From NCBI GenBank assembly GCA_947462335.1, contig OX381707.1:81120610-81184609 (forward strand): 64,000 nucleotides of DNA, given 5' to 3'. Below, piece by piece: positions 1 to 12,614 of the stretch. This stretch comes from Harmothoe impar (taxonomy: Eukaryota > Annelida > Polychaeta > Phyllodocida > Polynoidae). The notes beneath the pieces are model-generated. The model saw only the letters and a list, made by a program, of their open reading frames with translations. It ran no database searches and had not been told where the DNA came from. The position numbers were made by a program, and so were the translations under genes. How positions within the stretch are numbered: position 1 is the stretch's first letter; each line of letters starts with the position of its first letter.

Positions 1-2739
1 GGAGACCGGGTTCACTGACGCCAGGGTGCCAGCGTCTGACAAGGTGACAGTCTGGGGTTCCTGCCTGGAGACGGTGTTCCCTGAGGGCGGGGTGCCAGAG
101 GCAGGCAGGCAGACTACCTGAGGATCCTGCTGGAAGGCCGGGTCTGCCAAGGCTGGTACCCTACAATTAGTATGCATTCTGATCAATTGGACATCAAGGA
201 TTAGGCAGAGGTTACTGCAGTATATTGTCATCTAGAATATTGGGCAATACCAAGGCTCCTGCATCATTTCATTTAAAGGTTTGGTGACATTTGGGTGAAA
301 ATAATTTGCTTTGGGCTGCTACCAATTGTCTCTATAACTGTTAACACAATATAGATATTGACTTTGCATATTTCCAAGGGTTGTCTCCATCGGGACAGAT
401 GGCGGTATACAAGAAACTTGATCTACTCACAGGACTGCCGGGGCTGGGGTACATGAGTTCTGCATGTTGACTGCATGGGGGTCCCGCATGGTGAACGTGA
501 GGGCCGAGGCCAGCGTGCCAGAGGCGGGCAAGTCGACCGTCTGGGTGTCCTGCCGGGAGACCGGGTCCTGCCCGGAGAGGGGCTGCTGTGACACCAGGGT
601 CACAGGGGCAGGAGGGCAGACTGCCTGGAGGTCTTGCAGGAAGACCGTATCCACCAAGGCCAGGGTCCCCGAGTCCTGCCGGGAGACGCGGTCCACAGAA
701 GCTGATGTAGACATCTTCTCCACAGGTACCCTGCAATAAATACACACAATAACAATCGAGATGGAATATTGCCATTTAGAAGATTGGCATAATGTCTCAT
801 TTAGATAACAAACATAATTCACATGGGATTGTTCTGTTGTCATTCTTGACTCCGGCTCAATAACTTGAGACACTTTGTGACTGGGCTGTGGAGATATTTG
901 CAGTTCACACACAATTAAATGGTATCAAAAGGAGTAGCTAAGATCCATACCAAGCTACTTGCATCATAATACTTAAAAAGATGCAACATTTTGGTGAGAA
1001 AAGATAGCTTTAGGCTGCTACTACAAAGTGTGGTTTACAGAGACTGACACTGACAACCAAGTACTTTTGTTATCACAGCCAACACCAGTTTCACTGTCTG
1101 AAGGGTGGGTTGGTTTGTAGCAGATCACTGTAAAGAAGCTTAATCTACTCACGGGACTGCCTGGGGATGTGACTTTGAGGACAGGAGGGCAGATGGTCGT
1201 GGGGGAGAGGCCATGATCACCACAACACAAGGTACTGAACTGGCCTAAAGAACAGCCATGAAATAGCCATAACGCTTGCAAATACGTCATGATTTTCAAA
1301 AAGACTGTAGAATCTACTACTCACAGGACCGCAGACGGGCGGAGGCAGCGGAGCACAACTCTGCACGTCCTGGTCTTGAGCATCCAGGTGGACGCAGGCA
1401 GAGCCACTGCCTTGCTCCCGTCGCACACCATGGGTTTCCTGCAAGACGTTTTCAACATTCTCAACTACGGCCAGATACACTAGGAAATAGGAAATACCTT
1501 GTCTAGCACCACTTATATGAATCATGTGTCATGTAAAATGTTTTGAGAACCATGTCAGTTTTACAACGTAATCATGTGTCAAAGTATTGGATATCTGATA
1601 GCTATATTTCCATGCAGAAATATCATTTGCTGAGCAGCAATAATCTCTCATTCCATCAGAAGTGGCACCTGTATACTGTGTCTATATGGTTAACAACGTG
1701 CTGTGAATTTACTAATGCTAATTTACCTGTTGTTGCTTGTCATGGTGCTCCTGAGGAAGGTAGCCCAAGGTGCCTCGTCGTCCTTCAGACCGTAGTCCCA
1801 GAAGATCTCCTCACCGGCACGGATGGGCTCGTGACAGTAAAATGCCATCCGCGGAGCTTCTCCCGGGTACACGCGCAGCAAATGAGGGTAGGGGCGAACA
1901 TTGGCATCTCGGGCGTGGTTAATGAGCCGTCCCCAGGTGCCAAGTGTGCGAGTGGCATCAATGGCCACTCGGGCACCGTCCCACCAAGCATCCACAATAT
2001 AGGATCCCGGATCCTCTAGCTCGTATTTGATCTCTCTCCTGAGTCTCTCGGTTCGGGTGATAAACTCACCCTCATACTCGGCAATGAAGTCCCACGGTTG
2101 ATAATCTCGCTGTGCAATCACGCATAGCCCCCTCTCGGCATCCTCCTCCACCCTGAAGCTGTCACTGCGTTCTCTCTTGCGCCACTGACGCAGTGCTGCC
2201 ACCATCTTTTCCTCCGTGGTCCAAAATGGAAAGTCTTCTACTGTCAGTCCCTGTTTTAAAGAATGTTGAAACACGGATCATCGCCAATGTACAGCTAACA
2301 ACTGGGCATGAAGAGGAGGGTTTGCATGCTTATTTCCAAAATGTACTCAAATTAAAAGGGTTGCTTCTGCATTGTCTAGTGTACAGTGTCACCAAATCCT
2401 TATGCATTGACAGCAGTAGAGCTTAGAATAATTCGACAGAGTGTCACTGCTACATACAACTCGCAATTTGACCCTTACAGTAAACACGGTTTTATCAAAG
2501 CATTGTTACAACGAGGCTAGATTTCTTTTAAACGCTTGGTCTATGAATTTCTTGTTCCCCCACATGATAGCACATCGAACTTTAGTTATACAGAACAGAG
2601 GGCCTGTTTCTTCAGTTGAATTTCTTTTTTTTTTAAGTACAGGCATTGAACATCTGACCTAACTAAAAGAGAGTAAACAGTGACTTACCTCCTGCATCAG
2701 GGACATTCTCTGGTGCCTGGTGTGGTACATCTTTTGCAC
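1..2739 (-). CDS. SET-domain lysine methyltransferase, KMT5A-like, 3' part of gene (partial)
   Basis: Six phase-compatible minus-strand exons: 2689-2739, 1727-2250, 1325-1502, 1153-1244, 431-730 and 1-160, the last running off the window. The 1727-2250 exon encodes a full SET domain. Visible motifs are EYEGEF (SET-N), GRLINHARDANVRP (AdoMet and pseudoknot, the NHS position) and EEIFWDYG with the catalytic-type Tyr. The nearest family I recognise is KMT5A/SET8, which monomethylates histone H4K20; substrate is not shown here. The 17-codon exon before it (RHQRMSLMQE) fits the helix before SET in that family. The later exons encode a low-complexity tail with repeated VSRQD/E, LPASGT and GTLAS motifs. 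The 431-730 exon starts and ends in phase 2, so it could be duplicated without a frameshift. The 1325-1502 acceptor is weak. The 5' exons lie to the right and were not recognised. The SET exon is certain; the tail exons are inferred. Confidence 0.72.
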
Positions 2740-2810
2740 CTGGAATGACAGAACACACAACAAGATTATATCAACCCTGATAGAGGCGGCTGGAGGTAAA
2801 ACTTTGAGAG

Positions 2811-2870
2811 GTGGCTTGACCAAGGACTGAACTCACAACCCCAGAAGCCATGCTCTAACTGGTCATATTG
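2811..2870 (-). repeat. tRNA-derived SINE remnant
   Basis: On the minus strand an A-box-like stretch (CCAGTTAGAGCATGG) is followed about 20 bases later by a B-box-like GAGTTCAGTCC. The cloverleaf is not complete, so this is a decayed tRNA-derived repeat and not a tRNA gene. Confidence 0.3.
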
Positions 2871-3394
2871 GGGTCTACTACTTTTGAATTTGTTAATCAT
2901 CATCATCATTATTCATGAGGGACCTGACCATTAAAGGTCCCAATCATGTAGTTAAATTCCCCCAAACCACTAGCTCTTTGTCGGGGTTGGGCGGTGAATA
3001 CAAGCAAGGGCCTCAAATGTTACCGAGTAGATAAACTTGAATGTGACAGGTTTTCAAAACGTTCGAGCTTTACTAATTCTTCCTTGTTTAGATGTTAAGG
3101 TCAGGGTTCCCCTCTGGGTGCTGGTGGCACTTCTACATATCAATTTCAAGGTAAATGTATTTTTGGTATCAGACTTGTCAATTATATTCCAATCCTGTAA
3201 TGGTTATTTGGTTATAATGGAGATGTCAGCTTATGGATTTGTCTACCTGCTCCTATGCACAGTAAGCCACTATGAAAGCGTCCCATGACTGTCTTCTACA
3301 CAGACTGAACCTCAGATGGTGAATGTATCGACACAAATGCGTTCACCAGAACCATAGCATACACGTGTTGGTAAGGGATATATGAGTGCTGGGT

Positions 3395-3810
3395 TTTGAA
3401 TAGGTGCCTGTTTTGAAAAGGAGCCGGGGGTTTTTGGGGTTTGAAATCAATAGGTGCCAGGCCTTGTACAGGTTCTGTTGGTTTTCATCAATGACTAAAA
3501 AGGGGTTGTTTTAATGTGTCACTTATTGCATAGTATACCCTGTAGTAGGGGCCTGGTGTAGTGATGGTGTTTGCTTTAGAATTAAGCATCTTTGATCAAT
3601 TAGTGGGCCTCCTACACACCATATGTAAGGTTTTAAACAATGATTACGCATGTTCGCTTTGCTATCATATGCCTTATGATCTCTCTTTTTCGTTGGGGGG
3701 GGGGGGGGGGGGGCATGACCCTAAAATAATAACTGCCAGGCCTTGAATAGCTGCCTGATTTGATTAAGAGCCGGAGGTACAGGGGTACCCACAAAAAATA
3801 GCTGCCTGGG
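3395..3810. repeat. Degenerate direct repeats flanking a poly-G run
   Basis: Two similar blocks, each holding an AGGTGCCTG or AGCTGCCTG motif, an AGCCGG motif and CCAGGCCTTG, lie near 3395-3470 and 3725-3810. Between them is an 18-base G run near 3696. It looks like an old repetitive element. No gene is visible from 2740 to 3850. Confidence 0.4.
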
Positions 3811-3854
3811 CACCAATATGCAAATATACGGTAAATCTGTGTACTTTGAAAGTG

Positions 3855-5037
3855 TAGCCTAAATGAGGGAGGAAAGTGAGGGTATAGAGTCATGGAGTAA
3901 GACAGAGGCTTAATGAGGGAGAAGAGGGAGGGTATACAGAGGGGAAGGAGGACAGGGCCTAAATGAGGGAAAAGAGGGAGGGTATACAAAGGGGGAGGAG
4001 GACAGGGGCTAAATGAGGGAGAAGAGGGAGGGTATACAGGGGGGACAGGGCCTAAATGAGGGAGAAGAGGGAGGGTATACAGGGGGGGGGGAGGAGGACA
4101 GGGACTAAATGAGGGAAAACAGGGAGGGTATACAGAGGGGGAGGAGGACAGAGGCTAAATGAGGGAGAAGAGGGAGGGTATACAGAGGGGGAGGAGGACA
4201 GGGGCTAAATGAGGGAGAAGAGGGAGGGTATACAGAGGGGGAGGAGGACAGAGGCCAAATGACGGAGAAGAGGGGGGGTATACAGGGGGGGAGAACAGAG
4301 CCTAAATGAGGGAGAAGAGGGAGGGTATACAGGGGGAGGAGGACAGGGGCTGAATGAGGGAAAAGAGGGAGGGTATACAGAGGGGGAGGAGTACAGGGGC
4401 TAAATGAGGGAGAAGAGGGAGGGTATACAGAGGGGGAGGAGGACAGGGGCTAAATGAGGGAGAAGAGGCAGGGTATACAGAGGGGGAGAACAGAGCCTAA
4501 ATGAGGGAGAAGAGGCAGGGTATACAGGGGGGGGGAGGATGACAGGGTCTTAATTAGGGAGAAGAGGGAGGGTATACAGGGGGGGAGGACAGAGCCTAAA
4601 TGAGGGAGAAGAGGCAGGGTATACAGAAGGGGAGGAGGACAGGGACTAAATGAGGGAGAAGAGGGAGGGTATACAGGGGGGAGAACAGAGCCTAAATGAG
4701 GGAGAAGAGGGAGGGTATACAGGGGGGGGGAGGACAGAGCCTAAATGAGGGAGAAGAGGGAGGGTATACAGCGGGGGGGAGGACAGGGCCTGAATGATGG
4801 AGAAGAGGGAGGGTATACAGCCCGGAAGGATAACAGGGCCTAATCGAGGGAAAAGTTTGAGGGTATACAGCGGGGGAGTAAGGTCAGGTCTACATGAGTA
4901 GGAAGAGTAAGTGTATACGCTGAGGGAGGGCCTAAAAGTGATGGTATATGCGAGAGATGAAGGTCATATCTGAGGGAGAACTGTGAGGGTTTATGCTTTG
5001 GGGCGCAAGGTATGGGCTAAATGAGGGAGAAAGCACT
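3855..5037. repeat. ~51-bp minisatellite array (family A, left copy)
   Basis: About 22 tandem units of roughly 44-55 bp with the core CTAAATGAGGGAGAAGAGGG followed by AGGGTATACAG and a purine-rich spacer whose G run varies. Units degrade toward both ends. The core matches the array at 14.3-17.2 kb, so both come from one ancestral unit. No coding potential. Confidence 0.93.
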
Positions 5038-5239
5038 GAGCCAATAGCCTAGAGGATTCTGACATGAAGGGTCAAAACATTTTAGACATCCCAACCCCCA
5101 CCAAATATAAACCCTAAAGTAAATCAGGGAGTGGTACCCATTTCCACATTTTTGGCCTGGAAAGGAACTTAACATATCTGGCTCAGTTATTATTGCTCCA
5201 TTCCAGTGAGCACTAGGAGGTACCACACACTCTTATGAC

Positions 5240-8200
5240 TCTACCTGGGTTACCGATTCTACCTGTTGGCTGGTCTCTTTTGATGTCATTTTGACACTTG
5301 TTTCTGCATCCTCAAGGGGCCGGGATGAATGGATGGTCACAAAAGTCGCTCAGTATACTCAGAGAGGTGGACTTAAGGGGTCCACTTGGAGAATTCAAGT
5401 CCCAGTTGTAGGGGTTGCATTTTCAGTCAATGACACCGTCAGTGACGGGAGAGCAATTTTAGAGATGATACTCATTTTTAAGATTTCTCTAGATGCCTGG
5501 TGTGACCGTACTCAACACCGACGTCAATGGAAACTCTTCTTTCTACTCCCAGGGTTGGTCTGGATGTGTGAGCTAGCTACGAATAATCAGTCTACAGAAT
5601 TTACCGATTCAACCTGTTGGCTGGTCAACATCAGGGCTCTTTCCATGTCATTTTGTTACTTGTTTCTGCATCCGCAAAGGGCTTGGATGAATGGATGGTC
5701 AGGAGGGGATTCAATACGTCAGGGCTTTTTCAATGTCATTATGACACTTGTTTCTGCATCTGAAAAAGGGCTTTGATGAATGGATGGTCACAAAAGTCGC
5801 TCAGTATACTCAGAGAGGTGGACTGAAGGGGTCCACTTGGAGAATTCAAGTCCCAGTTGTAGGGGTTGCCATTTCAGTCGATGACACCTCAGTGACGGTA
5901 TTACAATTTGAGAAACGAGCCTCATTTTTAAGACTCCTCTGGATGCCTGGTGTGACCATACTCGAAATCGATGTCATTGTAAACTCTTTTTTCCACTCGG
6001 TTGGTAGGTCTGGATGTGAGATCAAACTACGGATAAGCAGTGTTCAGTACTTACCGATTTGACCTGTTGGCTGGTCAACGTCAGGGCTCTTTCGATGTCA
6101 TTTTGACACTTATTTCTGCATCCGCAAAAGGCTGCGATGAACAGATGGTAACAAAAGTCGCTCAGCATGCTCAGAGGGGTGGACTGAAGGGGTCCACTCG
6201 GAGAATTCAAGTCCCAATTGTAGGGGTTGCATTTTTGGTTGATGACACCTCAGTGACGGTAGAGTAGCTTTAGAGAGGATACTCATTCGTAACACTTCTC
6301 TAGATGCCTGGTGTGACCGTACTCCAAACCGATGTCTATGTAAACTCTTCTTTCTACTCACAGGGTTGGTCTGGATGTGCAAGGTAGCTATGAATAAGCA
6401 GTGTATACACAGAATTTACCGATTCGACCTGTTGGCTGGTCAACGTCAGGCATCTTTCGATGTCATTTTGACACTTATTTCTGCATCTGCAAAGGGCAGG
6501 GATGAACAGATGGTCACAAAAGTTACTCAGTATACTCAGAGAGGTGGACTGAAGGGGTCCACTCGGAGAATTCAAGTCCCAGTTGTAGGGGTTGCCATTT
6601 CAGTCGATGACACCTCAGTGACGGGATAGCAATTTAGAAACAATACTCATTTTTAAGACTCCTCTGGATACCTGGTGTGACCATACTCAAAATCAATGTC
6701 ATTGTAAACTCTTTTTTCCAGTTGATGGGTAGGTCTGGATGTGAGAGCAAACTACGGATAAGCAGTGTTCAGTATTTACCGATTTGACCTGTTGGCTGGT
6801 CAATGTCAGGCGACAATCAATGTCATTTTGACACTTATTTCTGTTTCCGCAAAAGGATGGGATGAACAGTTGGTAACAAAAGTCGTTTAGTATGCTCAGA
6901 GGGGTAGACTGAAGGGGTCAACTTGGAGAATTCAAGTCCCAATTGTAGGGGTTGCCTCAGTGATGGTAGAGAGATTTTAGAAACAGCACTAATATTAACA
7001 CTTTTCTAGATTCCTGGTGTGACCATTCACCAAATCGAGATCAAAATAGACTATTCTTTCCACTCAGTGGGTTGGTCTTGATGTTTAAGCAAGCTAAGGA
7101 TAAGTAGTATTTAGTATCTATTGATTTGACCTGTAGGCTGGTCAACGTCAGGCGTCTTTCAATGTCATTTTGACACTTGTTTCTGCTTCTGCAAGGACCT
7201 GGGATGAACCGATAGTCACAAAACTCCGTGGGTATGCTCAGAGAGCTGGACTGAAGGGGTACATGTGGAGAATTCTAATCACAGTTGTAAAGCTCACATT
7301 TTTGGTGTGATGATTATGATTTGATGGCGCCTCCAGGCTGGTAGAGTGATTTAAAAATGCAACACATTTTAACACCTTCTGGATGCCTAGTACATCAGTA
7401 CAGCAAACTAACATAGAAATAAGCTATTCTTTCCACTCAGTGGGTTGGTCTTAATGTGCGAGCAAGCTATGGATAAGCAGTATTCAGTATTCATTGATTT
7501 GACCTGTTGGCCGGTTGACATCAGGGGTCTTTCGATACCATTTTAACACTTGTTTCTGCTTCTGCAAAGGGCTTTGGCAAACGGACGGTCACAAATATCA
7601 GTGGGTATGCTCAGAGAGGTGGACTAAAGGGCTAAATGTGGAGAATTCCAGTCCCAGTTGTCGGGTTTGCATATTTGGCTGATGGTGCTTCCGTGACGGG
7701 AGAGTGATTTTAGAAACGCCACTCATTTTAACATTTTTCTGCATGCCTGCTGTGACCAACACCAAACTGACATCAAACTATGCTATTCATTCGACTCAGT
7801 GGGTTGGTCTTGATGTGCGAGGAAGCTAGGGATAAGCCGTCTTCAGTATTTATTGATTTGACCTGTTGGCTGGTTGACGTCCAGGATCTTTCGATACCAT
7901 TTTAACGCTTATTTCTGCTTTTGCAAAGGGCTGGAGTGAATGGATGGTTAAAATCGTGACAGGTATGCTCAGAGAGGTGGACTGAAGGGGAACACATCAA
8001 GAATTCCAGTCCCAGTTGTAGGGTTTGCATTTTTGGTTGATGGTGCCTGCTTGCCAGGAAAGCAATTTTAGAGACACCACTCATTTTAACACTTTTCTGG
8101 ATCTCTGTTACAATAGTACACAAAACTTGCATCAAACTATGCTATTCATTCCTCTCAGTGGGTTGGTCTCGATGTCAAGATATGGATAAGCAGTATTCAA

Positions 8201-11200
8201 TATTTATTGATTTGACATGTAGGCTGGTCGACGTCAGGGGTCTTTCGATACCATTTTAACACTAGTTTCTGCTTCTGCAATGAGCTAGGATGAACGGATG
8301 GTCACAAAACTTGGTGGGTATGCTCATAGATGTGGACTGAAGAGTCACATGTGGAGAATTCCAATCCCAGTTGTAGGTTTTGCCTTTTTGGTTGATGGCG
8401 CCTCCATGAAGGTAGAACGACTTTAGAAACACTATACATTTTGACACTTTTCTGCATGCCTGGTGTGACCATACACCAAACTGACCTCCAGATATGCTAT
8501 TCTTTCCACTCAGTGGGTTGGTCTTGATGTGTGAGCAAGCTACAGTTAGGCAGTATTCAGGTTTTTTTACCTGACCAGTTGGCCGGTTGACGTCAGGGGT
8601 CTTTCGATACCATTTTAACACTTGTTTCTGCTTCTGCAAAGAGCTAGGATGAACGGATGGTCACAAAACGTTGTGCGTGTGCTCAGAGAGGTGGACTGAA
8701 GGGCTACATATGGAGAATTCCAGTCTCAGTTGCAGGGTTCGCATTTTTGGTTGATGGTGCTTCCTTGCCGGTAGAGCGATTTTAGAGACACCACCCATTT
8801 CAACACTTGTCAGGATGCCTGGTACAACAGTGCATCAAATGGATGGCAATACAAACTCTTTTTTTCGCTCAGGGGGATGAACTAGAAGTAAAAGCCAGGT
8901 ACAGACAAGCAGTATCTAGTAATTAATGATTTGACCTGTTGGCTGGTCAATGTCAGGGGTCTTTCGATACCATTTTAAAACTTGTTTCTGCTTCTGCAAA
9001 GGGCTGGGGTGAACGGATGGTCACAAAACTCTTTGAGTATACTCAGCAAGGTATACTGAAGGGCTACATGTGGAGAATTCCAGTCGCAGTTGTAGAATTT
9101 GCATTTTTGGTTGATTGCGCCTCAGTGATGGTAGAGCGATTTTAGAGACAGCACTAACATTAACACTTGTCTGGATGCCTGGTGTGACCATACAACAAAC
9201 TGAGATCATTATAGACTATTATTTTCACTGAGTGGGTTGGTCTTGATGTGTGAGCAAGCTAAGGATAAGTAGTATTTAGTATCTATTGATTTGACCTGTT
9301 GGCTGTTCAACGTCAGCAGTCTTTCGATACCATTTTAACACTTGTTTCTGCTTCTGCAAAGACCTGGGATGAACCGACAGTCACAACACTTTGTGGGTAT
9401 GCTCAGAGAGGTGGACTGAAGGGGTACATGTGGAGAATTGTAGTCGCAGTTGTACAGTTCACATTTTTGGTTGATGGCGCCTCCAGGGTGGAAGAGTGAT
9501 TTTAGAAACGCCACACATTTTAACACTTGTCTGGATGCCTAGTACATCAGTACAGCAAACTTGCATGGAAAAAAGCTATTCTTTCCACTCAGTGGGTAGG
9601 ACTTCATGTGCAAGCAAGCTAGGGATAAGCAGTATTCAGTTTTTACTGATTTGCCCTGGTGGCTCGTCGACTACAGGGGTCTTTCGATACCATTTTAACA
9701 GTTGTTTCTGCTTATGCAAAGAGCTAGGATGAACAGATGGTCGCAAAAATCGGTGAGTATGCTCAGAGAGGTGGACTTAAGGGCTAAATGTGGAGAATTC
9801 CAGTCTCAGTTGTCGGATTTGCATATTTGGTTGATGGGGCCTCCGTGACGGTAGAGTGATTTTAGAAACACCACTCATTTTAACATTTTTCTGCATGCCT
9901 GCTGTGACCATTCACCAAACTGACATCAAACTATGCTATTCTTTCCTCTCAGTGGGTTGGTCTTGATGTGCAAGCAAGATACGGATAAGCAGTATTCAAT
10001 ATTTATTGATTTGACCTGTAGGCTGGTCGACGTCAGGGGTCTTTCGATTCCATTTTAACACTTGTTTCTGCTTCTGCAATGAGCTAGGATGAAAGAATGG
10101 TCACAAAACTTGGTGGGTATGCTCATAGATGTGGACTGATGGGTCACATGTGGAGAATTCCAATCCCAGTTGTAGGTTTTGCATTTTTGTTGGTGGCGCC
10201 TCCATAAAGGTAGAACGACTTTAGAAACACCACACATTTTGACACTTTTCTGCATGCCTGGTGTGACCATACACCAAACTGACCTCCAAATATGCTATTC
10301 TTTCCACTCAGTGGGTTGGTCTTGATGTGTGAGCAAGCTACAGTTAGGCAGTATTCAGGGTTTTTTTACTTGACCAGTTGGCCGGTTGACGTCAGGGGTC
10401 TTTCGATACCATTTTAACACTTGTTTCTGCTTCTGCAAAGAGCTAGGATGAACGGATGGTCACAAAACGTTGTGCGTGTGCTCAGAGAGGTGGACTGAAG
10501 GGCCACATGTGGAGAATTCTAGTCTCAGTTGCAGGGTTCGCATTTTTGGTTGATGGTGCTTCCTTGCCGGTAGAGCGATTTTAGAGACACCACTCATTTC
10601 AACACTTGTCTGGATGCCTGGAACAACAGCACATCAAATGGATGGCAATACAAACTCTTTTTTTTTGCTCAGGGGGATGGACTAGAAGTGCAAGCCAGGT
10701 ACAGACAAGCAGTATTTAGTAATTAATGATTTGGCCTGTTGGCTGGTCAATGTCAAGGGTCTTTCGATACCATTTTAAAACTTGTTTCTGCTTCTGCAAA
10801 GGGCTGGGGTGAAAGGATGGTCACAAAACTCGTTGAGTATACTCAGCAAGGTATACTGAAGGGCTACAAGTGGAGAATTCCAGTCGCAGTTGTAGAATTT
10901 GCATTTTTGGTTGATTGCGCCTCAGTGATGGTAGAGCGATTTTAGAGACAGCACTAACATTAACACTTGTCTGGATGCCTGGTGTGACCATACAACAAAC
11001 TGAGATCAATATCTATAGACTATTATTTTCACTGAGTGGGTTGGTCTTGATGTGCGACCAAGCTAGGAATAAGCAGTCTTCAATATTTACTGATTTTATC
11101 TGTTGGGTGGTAGACGTCAGGGCTCTTTCAATATCATTTTGTCACTTGTTTCTGCATCTGCAAGCGGGCTCGGATGAAAGGATGGTCACAAAAGTGGCTC

Positions 11201-11575
11201 AGTATGCTCAGAGAGGTGGACTGAATGGGTACACATGGAGAATTCAAGCCTTAGTTGTAGGGTTTGCAATTTTGGTTTATGACACCTCAGTGACGGTAGA
11301 GCAATTATAGAGACACCACTCGTTTTAACACTTGTCTGGATGCCTGGTGTGACCATACACCAAACTCCTGTCAATGGTAACTATTCTTTCCTCTCAGTGG
11401 GTGGGTCTGGAGGTGGGAGCAAGCTATGGATAAGCAGTCTTCAGTATTTACCGATTTGACCTATTGGCTGCTCGACACGAGGGGTCAGTCGCTATGATTT
11501 TGTCACTTGTTTCTGCATCCGCAATAAGCTGGGATGAACATAAGGTCACAAATCTCACTGTGTATGCTCAGAGAG
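5240..11575. repeat. ~360-bp satellite, ~17 tandem copies with higher-order structure
   Basis: The landmark GGTGGACTGAAGGG recurs near 5349, 5818, 6179, 6543, 6903, 7251, 7619, 7976, 8332, 8692, 9050, 9411, 9771, 10131, 10489, 10849 and 11215. The spacing is 348-368 bp except for a 469-bp first step. Units carry GTTGGTCTTGATGTG, TTTCTGCTTCTGC and GGAGAATTC landmarks. Blocks near 8,460-9,240 and 10,260-11,040 are nearly identical at an offset of 1,800 bp, i.e. five units. Short ORFs of 60-130 codons occur in several units but shift frame between units, so they are not called as genes. Confidence 0.93.
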
Positions 11576-11589
11576 ATATTGCATAAGAG

Positions 11590-12610
11590 AACTGGGATCA
11601 CTTATTGTCAAACAGACATGCAGAGGTCTCGTTTTCTTGCTTACCAGTGTCATTTTGGTCTTAACTGACTATAAAACAACATTCTGAGAACCCTTTTCAA
11701 GCTAAATAGTCAACCAAGCATAATCTAGCCTGTACCAAACGGCATTCAGCCATCTATGATGACTTATCCTAGCTTTAACAAGTAAAACAAAAGAGTCATC
11801 TTTATCCTTGCTGTGTCTATATCAAAAGCCCTCAGCCGTAGCCTGATGAATTGCTTCTTATTCCTTTTGTCCTGAAGCCGACAATAAACATTGATGAAAC
11901 CAGCTCTCAACCTATTCGTATGAAACAATAACCAGGTACAAGTTTTTTTATTTACCTTTAACCCTTCCACTGTTGGAGGAAAGACTGAGAACAGAAAGTT
12001 TCCAGACTGAAACGACATTTTGAACAGTTACCCGTCCCATCACTCGGGAGCCAGCAGCCCAAAATTAGAATAAAACAAGTATGACCAAAATGTTTTTCTT
12101 GTATGCCGTCAGACTCACTCTCTAAGTATAGATCCAGAGTTGTATAGCTATATGTTCATTCTATCGAGCTGAACTTGCACAAACAAGTGTAAAGTTGACC
12201 CTCTGTCTGCTTGATAGAATTCCAACTGGTCCCGTTATCAACCTCCTATGGGCTTTTTAAAAAGAAATTAGTTATCCAGTGCCATAATACTTAAGTGCTT
12301 AATTTTGAGAGCGGAATTTGGCAGAGGTTGTGAATTATTGGTTAATTTGGTCTAAAATGATCTGAAACAGCATTGACTGAGATAACCTTTGAATCTAAAT
12401 GATGAACCAAGTATACCCCGACCTCTAAAACATGTCATTCAACTGATCCTGATGCCTTATGCAGTCTTTCATCATTCCTATCTCTAAAATGATAAGAAAT
12501 GAGCAATCTGTATTCGTATGATAAAAACTATATATCCAAAGCTATCGGCCGTAGCCTGATGAATTGCTTCTTATCCACTCTGATGACTAAAGAGACTTAT
12601 CAAGCTCATG
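11590..12610. other. No gene seen; AT-rich spacer with a dispersed direct repeat
   Basis: No exon with convincing borders is visible. A ~26-bp phrase containing CGTAGCCTGATGAATTGCTT occurs near 11,836 and again near 12,549, about 710 bp apart, suggesting a diverged repeat. Confidence 0.5.
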
Positions 12611-12614
12611 TGAC

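Noticed and set aside
5291..11374. Repeated 60-160 codon ORFs within the 360-bp satellite
   Set aside because: Frames are not conserved between units, and ORFs appear on both strands in the same units.
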